This document shows, piece by piece, positions 8,635-16,677 of a DNA stretch of 64,000 bases. The stretch's first letter is position 1. Each line of letters starts with the position of its first letter. The notes beneath the pieces were generated by a model. That model was not told the origin of the DNA. It ran no database searches and saw only the letters and a list, made by a program, of their open reading frames with translations. Position numbers and translations under genes: made by a program. The DNA is from an uncultured Granulosicoccus sp. (GTDB taxonomy: Bacteria; Pseudomonadota; Gammaproteobacteria; Granulosicoccales; Granulosicoccaceae): positions 1 through 64,000 of the forward strand of contig CANLNQ010000018.1 of assembly GCA_947492525.1 (NCBI GenBank). The letters run 5' to 3'.

Positions 8635-8659
8635 GCCTTGCTCATCGCTTGAGCAAGGC
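8635..8659. terminator. Hairpin between DUF465 and cbpM genes
   Basis: GCCTTGCTCA-tcgct-TGAGCAAGGC is a perfect 10-bp stem in the convergent gap, overlapping the last codons of cbpM. It lacks a clear T tract, so it is a probable rather than classical terminator. Confidence 0.6.
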
Positions 8660-8926
8660 TATATCCCGTTTCAGGCGAGCGATGGTATCCAGCAGATCCA
8701 GCGCCAGCGCCACTCCCGCATGATTGAGTTCCAGATCCTCCTGCAAGCGCCGGGCTCGTAACAACCTGTCCAGCTGTGACTGTCTGAATCGCGCTTCATC
8801 GCTGGGCTCATACACCACCACCCCGTAGTCCACCAGCTTCTGCACGCCGTTCTCGTCTATCTGACAGATCCTGCAGACCTCTGTCAGTGTGTATACCCTG
8901 TCGCTTTCCAGTACTTCCACTTTCAT
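8642..8926 (-). CDS. cbpM: CbpM-type chaperone modulator (MerR-like)
   Basis: A 94-residue protein of the CbpM family. It begins MKVEVLESDRVYTLTEVCRI, keeps the MerR-like helix-turn-helix region, and ends in a helical segment (LNHAGVALALDLLD). In E. coli CbpM binds the J-domain of CbpA and inhibits its co-chaperone activity. The ATG at 8926 follows AGGAGGT at 7 nt. An in-frame upstream start at 8959 would overlap cbpA and has no ribosome site. It follows cbpA by 29 bp, the usual cbpA-cbpM order. Confidence 0.85.
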   Translation of the reverse strand: MKVEVLESDRVYTLTEVCRICQIDENGVQKLVDYGVVVYEPSDEARFRQSQLDRLLRARRLQEDLELNHAGVALALDLLDTIARLKRDIALLKR

Positions 8927-8955
8927 ACCGGATACCTCCTGGTCTGACGTAGGCC

Positions 8956-9915
8956 TCATGACTTACCTCCATCGTTGGCTCGCGGGTCCAAGGACCACAG
9001 TTCGCTCATTGCCTGATAGGCCTGCTTCTGCTCCTCTGTCACCGCCTTGGGCACGATGACTGACAGGATTGCATACTGATCGCCCGGGACCTTGCCTGGC
9101 AGGCCTCGCCCTTTCAGTCTCAGACGCTGACCCTGAGTGGCATTGGCAGGGATGGTCATCTTCACCGCACCATCAAGCGTGGGCACTTCGATGGATGCAC
9201 CCAGCGCGGCTTCCCAGGGCGTCACCGGCACGCTGACACTGACATCCTTGCCATCGAGATGGAAGCGATCGTCCTCCCTGATCTGTATCTCGATATACAG
9301 ATCTCCGGCAGCACCTTTTCCCACGCCGGGCCCACCCTGACCGCGCAGCCGAATCTTCTGTCCGTTGGTCACGCCTGCCGGCACCTTGACCTTGAGCTTC
9401 TTCTGCTCATTGCGAATGCTACCGCTCTCATGCATCGTCGGCGTACTCAGTGACAACTCAACCGTGGCACCCTTGAATGCATCGTGAATGGATATCGGCA
9501 GAGAGCTGTGAATATCCTGTCCACGGGCATCGAAATGCTGCTCCGTGTGCGCAGTACCCTGCTGCCGGAATCGTGACCCGAATATCTGCTCGAAGAAATC
9601 GCTGAAATCCGCACCGCCGGCACCTGCGAAGTCTTCCGGATTGATGGACTCGCGGGAATGCCAGCCGGGTGGCGGCTGAAAACCACCTCCGCCAGAGGCC
9701 TGATACTGTTTCAGCTCATCGTATTCTCGCCGCCTTTCGGGATCCTTGAGCACATTGTACGCCTCACCCACCTCCTTGAAGCGTGCTTCGCTTCCCTCCT
9801 CCTTGCTGACATCCGGATGATACTTGCGCGCCAGCTTGCGATAGGCGCGTTTTATGTCATCGGCACTGGCATCGTCCTCCAGCCCCATCACCTTGTAATA
9901 GTCTACAAACTCCAT
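8956..9915 (-). CDS. cbpA: CbpA-type DnaJ co-chaperone
   Basis: A 319-residue J-domain protein. It has an N-terminal J domain (MEFVDYYKVMGLEDDAS start, HPD in KYHPDVS), a Gly/Phe-containing linker, and a DnaJ C-terminal substrate domain without the zinc-finger region. That combination defines CbpA/DjlA-like rather than DnaJ. It stimulates DnaK; in E. coli it is also a nucleoid-associated protein. I chose the ATG at 9915 by family alignment. A GTG at 9966 lies further upstream but has no ribosome site. The gene sits between pfkB and cbpM, all on the minus strand. Confidence 0.9.
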   Translation of the reverse strand: MEFVDYYKVMGLEDDASADDIKRAYRKLARKYHPDVSKEEGSEARFKEVGEAYNVLKDPERRREYDELKQYQASGGGGFQPPPGWHSRESINPEDFAGAGGADFSDFFEQIFGSRFRQQGTAHTEQHFDARGQDIHSSLPISIHDAFKGATVELSLSTPTMHESGSIRNEQKKLKVKVPAGVTNGQKIRLRGQGGPGVGKGAAGDLYIEIQIREDDRFHLDGKDVSVSVPVTPWEAALGASIEVPTLDGAVKMTIPANATQGQRLRLKGRGLPGKVPGDQYAILSVIVPKAVTEEQKQAYQAMSELWSLDPRANDGGKS

Positions 9916-9988
9916 GGCTTTTGCGGATACCTCTTCGTCAGTCAGCGTGCAGATTGCACCACTCACAGATTATGATCGCTACACCGGA

Positions 9989-10933
9989 TTACAACTCGGC
10001 TTGCTGTTTTTCCATGCGGTACAGTGATTCGACATCTTCGCGACTGCAGAGCTCATCGCCGGATTTCATGACAGCGGCTGCGCCAGCAGCCACCCCATAC
10101 CTGAAGGCCGATTCGATGGAATACCCTTCAGCCAGGGCATAGACCATGGCACCGACGAAGCTGTCACCGGCGCCTACTGCAGACACCACTTTCACCAGAT
10201 AGGCTGGCAAACGCAGGGTGCTGTGTTCATTGACCAGGAAAGCGCCATGAGAGCCCATGGACACGGCAACATGCTCCGCCTGTCCGCTGGTGATCAGGCT
10301 ACTGGCAAAATCTCTGGCTCCGGCCTCATCCAGCTTGTGGCCCGCCAGCTTCTGCAGTTCATTCAAGCTTGGCTTTACCAGAAAGATGGATGCCTCGGCC
10401 TTCAGCGCGGTCGCCAGGCCGGCGCCGGACGAGTCCAGAATCATCCGGGCTCCCTGTCGCTCGGCAATCTGCGCAATACGCGAATAGGTGTCCTCGGGTA
10501 CCCCCCTGGGAAGGCTGCCGCTGGCCACGATGAGATCGCCGGTCTCAAGCGGCGTTTGCGCCAGATACGCCATGAGACTGGTATAGGCCTCCTCATTGAC
10601 CACCGGCCCCTCAGGCACAAAACGATATTCCTGATTGTTCGATGTCTGCCGCACGTTGAAGGCGATTCGCGTCGGGCTGTCGATCCGGAAACTGCGAGCA
10701 TCGACATCATGTCGGCTCATCTCGTCTTCGAGCATCTGGCCTGTGCCACCACCCACAAGATAGACCAGTTCGGATCGTACACCCAGGTTGCTCAATACCC
10801 GAGCGACATTGACGCCACCACCACCGGCAGACACGCGCTCATGAAATGTGCGCACCTTGCTCACCGGATAGATGCTCTCAGCCTCCGACGATATATCGAT
10901 GGCAGGGTTCAAACAGACATTCAGAATACGCAT
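9989..10933 (-). CDS. pfkB: PfkB-family sugar kinase (6-phosphofructokinase II/1-phosphofructokinase type)
   Basis: A 314-residue ribokinase-fold kinase. The N-terminal MRILNVCLNPAID and the SAGGGGVNVARVLSNLG substrate-binding glycine motif are typical of PfkB/FruK/LacC. The C-terminal AVGAGDSFVGAM contains the catalytic Asp and anion hole. It most resembles 6-phosphofructokinase II, which phosphorylates fructose-6-phosphate. No PTS genes flank it, which makes FruK less likely. A perfect TTGAC-N4-GTCAA palindrome lies 61 bp upstream. The next genes downstream on the same strand are cbpA and cbpM, so the three may be a stress operon. Confidence 0.85.
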   Translation of the reverse strand: MRILNVCLNPAIDISSEAESIYPVSKVRTFHERVSAGGGGVNVARVLSNLGVRSELVYLVGGGTGQMLEDEMSRHDVDARSFRIDSPTRIAFNVRQTSNNQEYRFVPEGPVVNEEAYTSLMAYLAQTPLETGDLIVASGSLPRGVPEDTYSRIAQIAERQGARMILDSSGAGLATALKAEASIFLVKPSLNELQKLAGHKLDEAGARDFASSLITSGQAEHVAVSMGSHGAFLVNEHSTLRLPAYLVKVVSAVGAGDSFVGAMVYALAEGYSIESAFRYGVAAGAAAVMKSGDELCSREDVESLYRMEKQQAEL

Positions 10934-10993
10934 ACGAGCACTGCATGCCTAACTTCGGGAGTTTAAATCTACCACCGGCAAACAAACCGTACA

Positions 10994-11007
10994 TTGACAG
11001 TTGTCAA
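10994..11007. promoter_or_regulatory. FNR/ANR-like palindrome upstream of pfkB
   Basis: TTGACAGTTGTCAA is a perfect 5-4-5 palindrome centred 67 bp upstream of the pfkB start. It differs from the FNR consensus (TTGAT-N4-ATCAA) only at the innermost position of each half. It could bind an FNR/CRP-family regulator, which would fit the neighbouring stress genes. No regulator gene of this type is in the window. Confidence 0.5.
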
Positions 11008-11102
11008 TCAAGTGGTGCCCTACGTTGGCCAAGGCAAACGCAGGGCGGATAGTGCCTTGGCCCGATTCAGAATCGACAGCCAGGCCAAACAGCGGTCAAC
11101 AC

Positions 11103-11555
11103 TCAGAAACTCATGACTCGAGCATCATCGGCGATGATGCGGCCCGCCATGACAGCAGGATCGGCGACACCCACGCCATCGAGCAAGGCATCGGAATCCA
11201 GCTTCGCGTTGGGCAGATAGATTGCACAGACCTCGGCTGTCGCCAACCCCTTCTCCAGAATCATCTTCATGAGCCCTTGCGAACTCATCGATTTGGGTGC
11301 CTGTGGCATCAACACGTTTTCGGGCGCCTCCTTCAAGGCCATGTCGCCGCCAGGGCCACAGAGCAGAATGTGGGCCTTGGCACCTTGCTGAGCAGCATTC
11401 ATTGTCAGCACCATCGCCATCAGTTGCGTCTGTGGCTCGGCAGAGGTCACGATCGTCACCAGTTCCCGCGCCTCCTCGGCTTGAACGCCGGCACTTGCCA
11501 CCATGGCCATGGCGGCCATCGCCCCTGTCATTCGTTGTTTCGTTTTTCGTTTCAT
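11103..11555 (-). CDS. Exported DsrE-like protein
   Basis: A 150-residue protein with a signal peptide (about 1-26, cleavage near GVQAEE) followed by a DsrE/F-like fold. It has an alternating beta/alpha pattern with LLCGPGGDMAL and a second cysteine in AEVCAIYLPN. DsrE-family proteins bind or transfer sulfur through cysteines. Exported members are poorly characterised. The ATG at 11555 follows TGGAGG at 7 nt. It is divergent from the peroxiredoxin gene. A role in periplasmic sulfur or redox chemistry is only an inference from fold and neighbours. Confidence 0.65.
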   Translation of the reverse strand: MKRKTKQRMTGAMAAMAMVASAGVQAEEARELVTIVTSAEPQTQLMAMVLTMNAAQQGAKAHILLCGPGGDMALKEAPENVLMPQAPKSMSSQGLMKMILEKGLATAEVCAIYLPNAKLDSDALLDGVGVADPAVMAGRIIADDARVMSF

Positions 11556-11616
11556 CACGATGCCTCCAGGGCACGCTATCCGTTGACGTGCTCACTATAG
11601 GAAGCGACTATCAGCA

Positions 11617-11633
11617 TGACAGTGATAATGTCA
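11617..11633. promoter_or_regulatory. Palindrome in the dsrE-like/peroxiredoxin divergent region
   Basis: TGACA-N7-TGTCA lies 62-78 bp upstream of the DsrE-like start. It sits in a 393-bp divergent intergenic region (11556-11948) that is A+T-richer than its surroundings and must carry both promoters. No other element could be named there with confidence. Confidence 0.3.
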
Positions 11634-11948
11634 CACTGAGTAAAGTGACCCTGTATCACCGACCTGCTCAATCAGGCAAAACGCAGTTGTTTCACCCTTT
11701 TTTCTCGATGTTTCCACCACTGAAACACACCGTCCTTATCTTTATATAACAAGACTGACCCCTTGTTCATTTCGTTCACAACAGGTATCCGAGCTGGCTG
11801 CCCGCTCATGCGGCATCTTGGTGACAAAGTTACAGCAGTGTGAATGCAACGAAGCCTAGACTTGCATCACGCCTGAATCGACTCCACCGGAATCGACCAG
11901 ACGTTGCTCTTGACAGCAACTGACAACACGAACCAGAAGGAAGACACA

Positions 11949-12584
11949 ATGACCATCCGAATTGGCGATACTGCTCCCGATTTCGACGTAGACACTACCA
12001 ATGGCCCCATCAGGCTTCACGAATGGATGGGCGATTCCTGGGTGTTCTTTTTCAGTCACCCGGCCGACTACACACCGGTATGCACGACGGAGATGGGCCG
12101 AACTTCACAGTTGATCGAAGAGTTCAACAAGCGAAATACCAAACCTCTCGGGTTGTCCACCGATACCGTGGAAGAACACAAGGCCTGGATCAATGATGTC
12201 AATGAAACCCAGAACACGACTCTGACCTTCCCCATCGTGGCCGATCCGGACCTGCGCATCGCGAAGCTGTACGACATGATTCATCCGTCAGAAAGCGAAA
12301 CGGCAGCGGTCCGCTCGGTCTTCATCATCGATCCGAAAAAGAAGATACGTCTGATCATGACCTACCCGATGAGCGTCGGTCGCAACTTCGATGAAATCCT
12401 GCGCGTCATCGATGCCTTGCAGATCGGGGATCAGCTGACCGTGGCCACGCCTGCCGATTGGCGCCCGGGCGCCAAGGTGATCATTCCTCCGTCCATCACG
12501 GATGAACAGGCCGAAGTGATGTTTCCACAAGGCTGGGACAGCATCAAACCCTATCTTCGCCTGACGGAAACTCCACAGGGCTGA
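11949..12584 (+). CDS. 1-Cys peroxiredoxin (Prx6 subfamily)
   Basis: A 211-residue thiol peroxidase with the peroxidatic motif DYTPVCTTE (Cys45) and no other cysteine, hence a 1-Cys Prx6-type enzyme. The length matches the family (about 210-225). The C-terminal extension WRPGAKVIIPPSITDEQA is typical of Prx6/AhpC-TSA bacterial members. It reduces peroxides in the cytoplasm using an external thiol. The ATG at 11949 follows GAAGGAAG at 7 nt. In-frame codons upstream to 11904 are not family sequence. It is divergent from the DsrE-like gene. Confidence 0.93.
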   Translation: MTIRIGDTAPDFDVDTTNGPIRLHEWMGDSWVFFFSHPADYTPVCTTEMGRTSQLIEEFNKRNTKPLGLSTDTVEEHKAWINDVNETQNTTLTFPIVADPDLRIAKLYDMIHPSESETAAVRSVFIIDPKKKIRLIMTYPMSVGRNFDEILRVIDALQIGDQLTVATPADWRPGAKVIIPPSITDEQAEVMFPQGWDSIKPYLRLTETPQG

Positions 12585-12675
12585 TACCGCTTTCTCGGAA
12601 CGGGAAGGCAATACCGGCCAGATCGCCTGGTGGTGCGGCCCGGTGATCGAGACACCGTTCCGAATGTACCGGGCT

Positions 12676-12762
12676 CCCACGCCATCAACGCGTGGGCGCC
12701 TCTGCTTCGTCGAAGCGAATAGCGAGTTTCTGAAATCCCACACCATCAACGCGCAGGCGCCC
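12676..12762. repeat. Direct repeat pair in convergent intergenic region
   Basis: Two similar ~26-bp blocks sharing CCATCAACGCG start at 12676 and 12737. The first also forms the hairpin CCCACGC-catcaac-GCGTGGG (12676-12696). They lie between the convergent peroxiredoxin and ferric-reductase-like genes. No gene is seen in 12585-12797; the hairpin may terminate the peroxiredoxin transcript. Confidence 0.45.
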
Positions 12763-12797
12763 TGCTGGACGGTCAAGGCCGATAAGCCGGCAGACTT

Positions 12798-13406
12798 TCA
12801 GTCGCGACGTATCGACGATGTCGCTCGTTGCAGGGACCATAGCGCTGCGACAGTTGCCAGAACCACACTGACGCAGGTGATCGTTTTCGAAAGACTCTGC
12901 ATGGTGCCCTCGATCATCCATGCGTGTACCACCGTGGCCCCCACGACAATGGCGGTGAGTGTCCAATGCAGCCGATTCCAGTGGTGCATTGCCGACCGAA
13001 AACGCGGGCGTACGGCCGCCGACAGGCCGGTCAGGAAAACCGCAATCAGGGCAATGACGCCATAGAGAGAAAAGGGCGTCGGTGCAACCAGCAGCAATGC
13101 ATCCAGCATATCGTCCGGGCTCGCCAGATACAGACCGATGATATGCAATGCAACCGCCGCCAGCAGAACCACGCCCAGCCAACGATGCCAACGCCGTTCA
13201 CGCGAAAAGCGAATGCCGGGGAGAAAACCGGCTGCCAGCAGAGGCTGGACAAACAGCAGGGACAGGGCCAGAACGCCTGCCAGGGCGCCAACAACATAGC
13301 TGAAAGCGCGTCCGGCCTGCAACGGACTGGCAATGGCCAGCGCCAGCGGTACCACGAGAATACAGGCAGACACGACCCACAAGAGCCACCGGCTCCGTCT
13401 CAACAT
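12798..13406 (-). CDS. Ferric-reductase-like transmembrane protein
   Basis: A 202-residue integral membrane protein with about six helices. Histidines in RRWHRWLGVVLLAAVALHIIGLY and in MHHWNRLHWTLTAIVVGATVVHAWM are spaced as in the haem-b-binding ferric-reductase/MsrQ-like domain. It lacks FAD or NADPH domains, so it would carry electrons across the membrane for a partner. The gene follows a Tat-exported dioxygenase-like gene by 26 bp on the same strand, suggesting that the two work together. MsrQ proper is unlikely because no msrP is adjacent. Confidence 0.75.
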   Translation of the reverse strand: MLRRSRWLLWVVSACILVVPLALAIASPLQAGRAFSYVVGALAGVLALSLLFVQPLLAAGFLPGIRFSRERRWHRWLGVVLLAAVALHIIGLYLASPDDMLDALLLVAPTPFSLYGVIALIAVFLTGLSAAVRPRFRSAMHHWNRLHWTLTAIVVGATVVHAWMIEGTMQSLSKTITCVSVVLATVAALWSLQRATSSIRRD

Positions 13407-13432
13407 GGTCTCGGTCTCAGCGATTGTCCGGT

Positions 13433-13930
13433 CTAGGCGTCTGCAAGAACAAAGTGCGCCTGCACACTCGTGTCGTCACGACTGCTCATCACCGGTCGTA
13501 GAAACACCGTCTTGAAATCAGCGTCGTCATAGGCCAGATGCGCATGCGGCTGACCGAAGTTGGGAACAATCTGCGACATCTCGAGTTGAAAGGTGCCATC
13601 AGCCGCTGTCAGCACACTGCCATGATTGCTTGGCTCTCTTTCACCACCACGAGCCGTTGCAGCCCAGATCTGGATGCGCACATTGCCAAGCGGCTCACCC
13701 GCGCCTGCACGACGTACCGTTCCATGGACCAGAAAACCACTGCCAAGGTTGTCCACCAATGGTGCACCGGGTGAGTAGTTGTTACTGCCACCTCGCATCG
13801 ATTCGGTAGGCGCCAGAACATTGTTTGCGTATGCAGACGATATCAGCCCGCGCCCGCCAGCCGTCGCCGCCAGCAAACCCAGACCGGCACTCCCCAGAAA
13901 TGCTCGCCTGCTGTAAGTCACAGTATCCAT
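13433..13930 (-). CDS. Tat-exported intradiol-dioxygenase-like protein
   Basis: A 165-residue protein with a twin-arginine signal (YSRRAFLGSAGLGLLAA) and an Ala-rich cleavage region. The mature part resembles the beta-sandwich of intradiol ring-cleavage dioxygenases (GSGFLVHGTVRRAGAGEPLGN start, GQPHAHLAY near the histidine ligands). It is shorter than true catechol dioxygenases (about 240-310), and the two tyrosine iron ligands cannot be located with confidence, so catalysis is doubtful. I take the second of two adjacent ATGs (13930), 6 nt after GGAG. It is probably co-transcribed with the ferric-reductase-like gene. Confidence 0.7.
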   Translation of the reverse strand: MDTVTYSRRAFLGSAGLGLLAATAGGRGLISSAYANNVLAPTESMRGGSNNYSPGAPLVDNLGSGFLVHGTVRRAGAGEPLGNVRIQIWAATARGGEREPSNHGSVLTAADGTFQLEMSQIVPNFGQPHAHLAYDDADFKTVFLRPVMSSRDDTSVQAHFVLADA

Positions 13931-14181
13931 CATGCTCTCCTGTATTTCCCGGTGACATCGGTACGACATCCGCATTCCAACGGTTTTCCGACAACAATAT
14001 GACGCGGACAACCCGGCTCATATCGTATGGGCAACCGATCCTGAATCAGGCAGGATCAGACGCCAGACTACGAACAAGTGTGTTTGTTCGCAAGCACCAG
14101 TAGAAGTTCAGCCACAGGGATCACGCCGATCGCCTGACACCGCCAGATGCGCTTTTCCAGTCAGTGTCGGCGCCGCCATGA

Positions 14182-14207
14182 AAAAAGGCGCCCGCAGGCG
14201 CCTTTTT
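14182..14207. terminator. Bidirectional intrinsic terminator
   Basis: AAAAA-GGCGCC-cgca-GGCGCC-TTTTT: a perfect G+C stem flanked by an A tract and a T tract, so it can work on both strands. It lies 25 bp beyond the stop of the acidic repeat protein and probably ends that transcript. Nothing else is visible in the rest of 13931-14231. Confidence 0.85.
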
Positions 14208-14231
14208 CCGTCTACATGCCGGGCCTGGCGA

Positions 14232-16256
14232 CTACTTCACCAGATTACCCAAGGTCTCCAGCATCGGTGCAACAACCGGTGTCAGTACCGCGCCGACACC
14301 GTTCTTCGTCAAGGCCGTGTCTGCCAGTGGCTTCAGACGGGCAATACCGCCATCGATAACCGAGGACAGTGGCGCCTTGGCGAATTCCGGGATGGTGCCA
14401 AGCTCTCCGGCAATCTGCTCAAGCTCCTGACTGGCTGCTTCGAGACGAGGCAATACCGCCTTGGCAGAGGCTTCGTCCGAAGCACTGGCCAGAACCGAAT
14501 AGGTTGTGCCGAATACACCACCCAGTCTGCGACTGATGCCCACCAGATTGATTGAACCGCGAGCCGCTGTCGTCGTCTGCACTGGGACATCGCTGACAGG
14601 TGCCTCCTCTGTTGGAGCCTCGGCCTCGGTAGCCTCGGTAGCCTCAGTGGCTTCAGTGGCTTCAGTGGCTTCAGTGGCTTCAGTGGCTTCAGTAGCTTCA
14701 GTAGCTTCAGTAGCTTCAGTAGCTTCAGTAGCTTCAGTAGCTTCAGTAGCTTCAGTAGCTTCAGTAGCCTCAGTAGCCTCAGTAGCCTCAGTAGCCTCAG
14801 TAGCCTCAGTAGCCTCAGTAGCCTCAGTGGCTTCAGTGGCCTCGGTCGCTTCTGCAGTTTCGTCTACTTCTGCCGCGTCTTCCGCTGCCTGCTCGTCACT
14901 GGCATCGGCCACCTCGTCTTCACTGGTGTCGCCAGAACCTTCAGTCACTGCAGATTCCTCGGCGGCATCACTGGCCTCCTCGCTGTCTGCGGTCGCGGCT
15001 TCCTCGCCTTGTGCAGGCTCCTCCGATGATTCCGCCGCTTCATCAGATGCGGTGGCATCAACGACCACTTCAACCATTTCCTCGTCGAACAGCGTTTCAC
15101 CGGTTTCCGGATCCACTGGATGACGCATGACCTTCATGCCTTCGGTGGAAGACTCGTTCACGGCATTGCTGACAAGCTCTGCGCCTTCATCGGCCGCAGC
15201 CTCGGCAGAGTCGCCGGCATCGGTCTCGGAGGTTGCAATCTCAGCAGCTTCTTCGCTTGCATCAGACTCGGCAGCGTCGGAAACGTCCTCAGCCGCTGCA
15301 TCCTCATCGGCCGCTTCCTCAAGGCTCTCAACGCCATCTGTTTCGGACGGCAGCTCGTCACCCGAAGCAAGCTCTTCGCTCGACTCTTCGTCAGTCGCAG
15401 CGTCGCCAGTTGCAAGCTCATCGGCTTCCGTATCGGTATCGGAGCTGCTCATCAGCCCTTCTGCCTCACTCACAGCCTCATCCGATGCCGCTTCCGCACT
15501 ATCGGCAGCCTCGGCAACGGCTTCATCGGCCGCTTCTTCAGCACCCGTTGCATCCGCCACTGCATCTTCAGCTGACTCTTTAGTGCCTTCCTGCGCATCG
15601 GCAGTCGTTTCGTCGCCAGACGCCTCATCGTCACCTTCAGTGGCGTCAACGTCAGCAACAGCAGCATCAACAGGCTCTTCGGATTCCTCAGCCACCACGG
15701 CTTCATCGGCTACGGCTTCATCCGCTGCTTCTTCAGAGGCGGCGTCTCCGGATTCGTCGGCCGCATCCGCAACTGCAGCATCGCTTGACTCATCAGCACT
15801 TTCGGTGGTCTCGGCGACGGCTTCGTCATCGGCCTCATCAGTGCTGGCCAGAGCATCGGACGCAGTGTCATCGGTAGACTCATCAGCACTGGCGTCCACA
15901 TCGGCCACGGCTTCCTCGCTGGATTCCTCTGCCGCTTCGGTACCGTCGGCCACGGCGTCCTCACTGGATTCATCCGCGCTCTCCTCGGCCATGTCCTCGA
16001 CGCCATCAGCGGGCTCCGCTGCCGCATCCGTGGCATCGCTCACGGCCTCATCCGAGCTGTCGGTCGATTCCGCCACCGAGGTATCCACAGCGCTCTGCAC
16101 TGCGACGGCGTCAGACTCTGCCGATTCCACAGCCTCTGTCGAATGCGTTTCCGGTGCGTGCGCTACGGTCTCTTCCGGATCATTGTCAAAAAGAAGATTC
16201 AATCCGATCCAGGCAAATATCAAGGCAGCGGCTATCGGAATTACTTTCCTCCACAT
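14232..16256 (-). CDS. Large acidic Ala/Glu/Asp/Ser-rich protein with TEA repeats
   Basis: A 674-residue protein in three parts. An N-terminal hydrophobic helix (residues 5-23, signal anchor or uncleaved signal) is followed by about 510 residues of low-complexity acidic sequence (Ala, Glu, Asp, Ser, Thr, Val). The end of this region is a run of 25 Thr-Glu-Ala units. The C-terminal ~110 residues are ordered-looking and non-repetitive (from about RGSINLVGISRRLGG). The design suggests an extended, highly charged envelope spacer or stalk anchored in the membrane. I recognise no family. It is followed by a strong terminator and is a single-gene unit. The 421 bp upstream hold its promoter. Confidence 0.75.
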   Translation of the reverse strand: MWRKVIPIAAALIFAWIGLNLLFDNDPEETVAHAPETHSTEAVESAESDAVAVQSAVDTSVAESTDSSDEAVSDATDAAAEPADGVEDMAEESADESSEDAVADGTEAAEESSEEAVADVDASADESTDDTASDALASTDEADDEAVAETTESADESSDAAVADAADESGDAASEEAADEAVADEAVVAEESEEPVDAAVADVDATEGDDEASGDETTADAQEGTKESAEDAVADATGAEEAADEAVAEAADSAEAASDEAVSEAEGLMSSSDTDTEADELATGDAATDEESSEELASGDELPSETDGVESLEEAADEDAAAEDVSDAAESDASEEAAEIATSETDAGDSAEAAADEGAELVSNAVNESSTEGMKVMRHPVDPETGETLFDEEMVEVVVDATASDEAAESSEEPAQGEEAATADSEEASDAAEESAVTEGSGDTSEDEVADASDEQAAEDAAEVDETAEATEATEATEATEATEATEATEATEATEATEATEATEATEATEATEATEATEATEATEATEATEATEATEATEATEAEAPTEEAPVSDVPVQTTTAARGSINLVGISRRLGGVFGTTYSVLASASDEASAKAVLPRLEAASQELEQIAGELGTIPEFAKAPLSSVIDGGIARLKPLADTALTKNGVGAVLTPVVAPMLETLGNLVK
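14623..14847 (-). repeat. 25-copy 9-bp coding repeat (Thr-Glu-Ala)
   Basis: Twenty-five nonamers of the form GCYTCRGTN (plus strand) run without break inside the acidic protein gene, encoding EAT/TEA units. Synonymous variants are clustered in blocks (several GTAGCTTCA copies, then several GTAGCCTCA copies), as expected from expansion by slippage. Copy-number change keeps the frame and would alter only length. Confidence 0.95.
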
Positions 16257-16677
16257 CGTCGTATTTTCTCCGTTCCTGTATGAAATCTCATCAAGGCCCC
16301 TCCACCGTATCGTTCATGCAGGGACGCACATGGCACTAGATACTAATGGTAATGGGAGTCTGAAAATACCGTTTTCCGGTATATTTTTGTCATGAACGCT
16401 CAGTCGAGGCCATTCCTGTTGACATTGCCCACGCAGCCCCCTGCCGTTCCACGGCCGATGCCTGCCAGTCCGGAGACGACAGAGACCGCGACATGTCAGC
16501 TCCACAGTGCCTTGTCGACCTGCCTCTTTCGGACCTGAAGGATGCCTCTCGAGAGCTGTGACGCTGCTGACGGATCGCAGAACGGGGCTGGCCGTGCCTC
16601 ACCTGACGCATCGCGATGGCATGCACGTATACTGAAACCCTCCCTTTCGATCACATGACAGACCGGACACCTCCGCC
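16257..16677. other. Intergenic region before the ABC-nitrilase operon
   Basis: About 420 bp between the divergent acidic-protein gene and the importer operon. It must hold both promoters. Short frames here have no ribosome site or recognisable product. I see no repeat or strong hairpin. Confidence 0.5.

Noticed and set aside
14506..16395. Long plus-strand Ser/Ala-rich frames opposite the acidic protein gene
   Set aside because: They are mirror frames caused by the repetitive codon pattern of the minus-strand gene. They have no ribosome site, and the minus-strand frame has a hydrophobic anchor and a following terminator.
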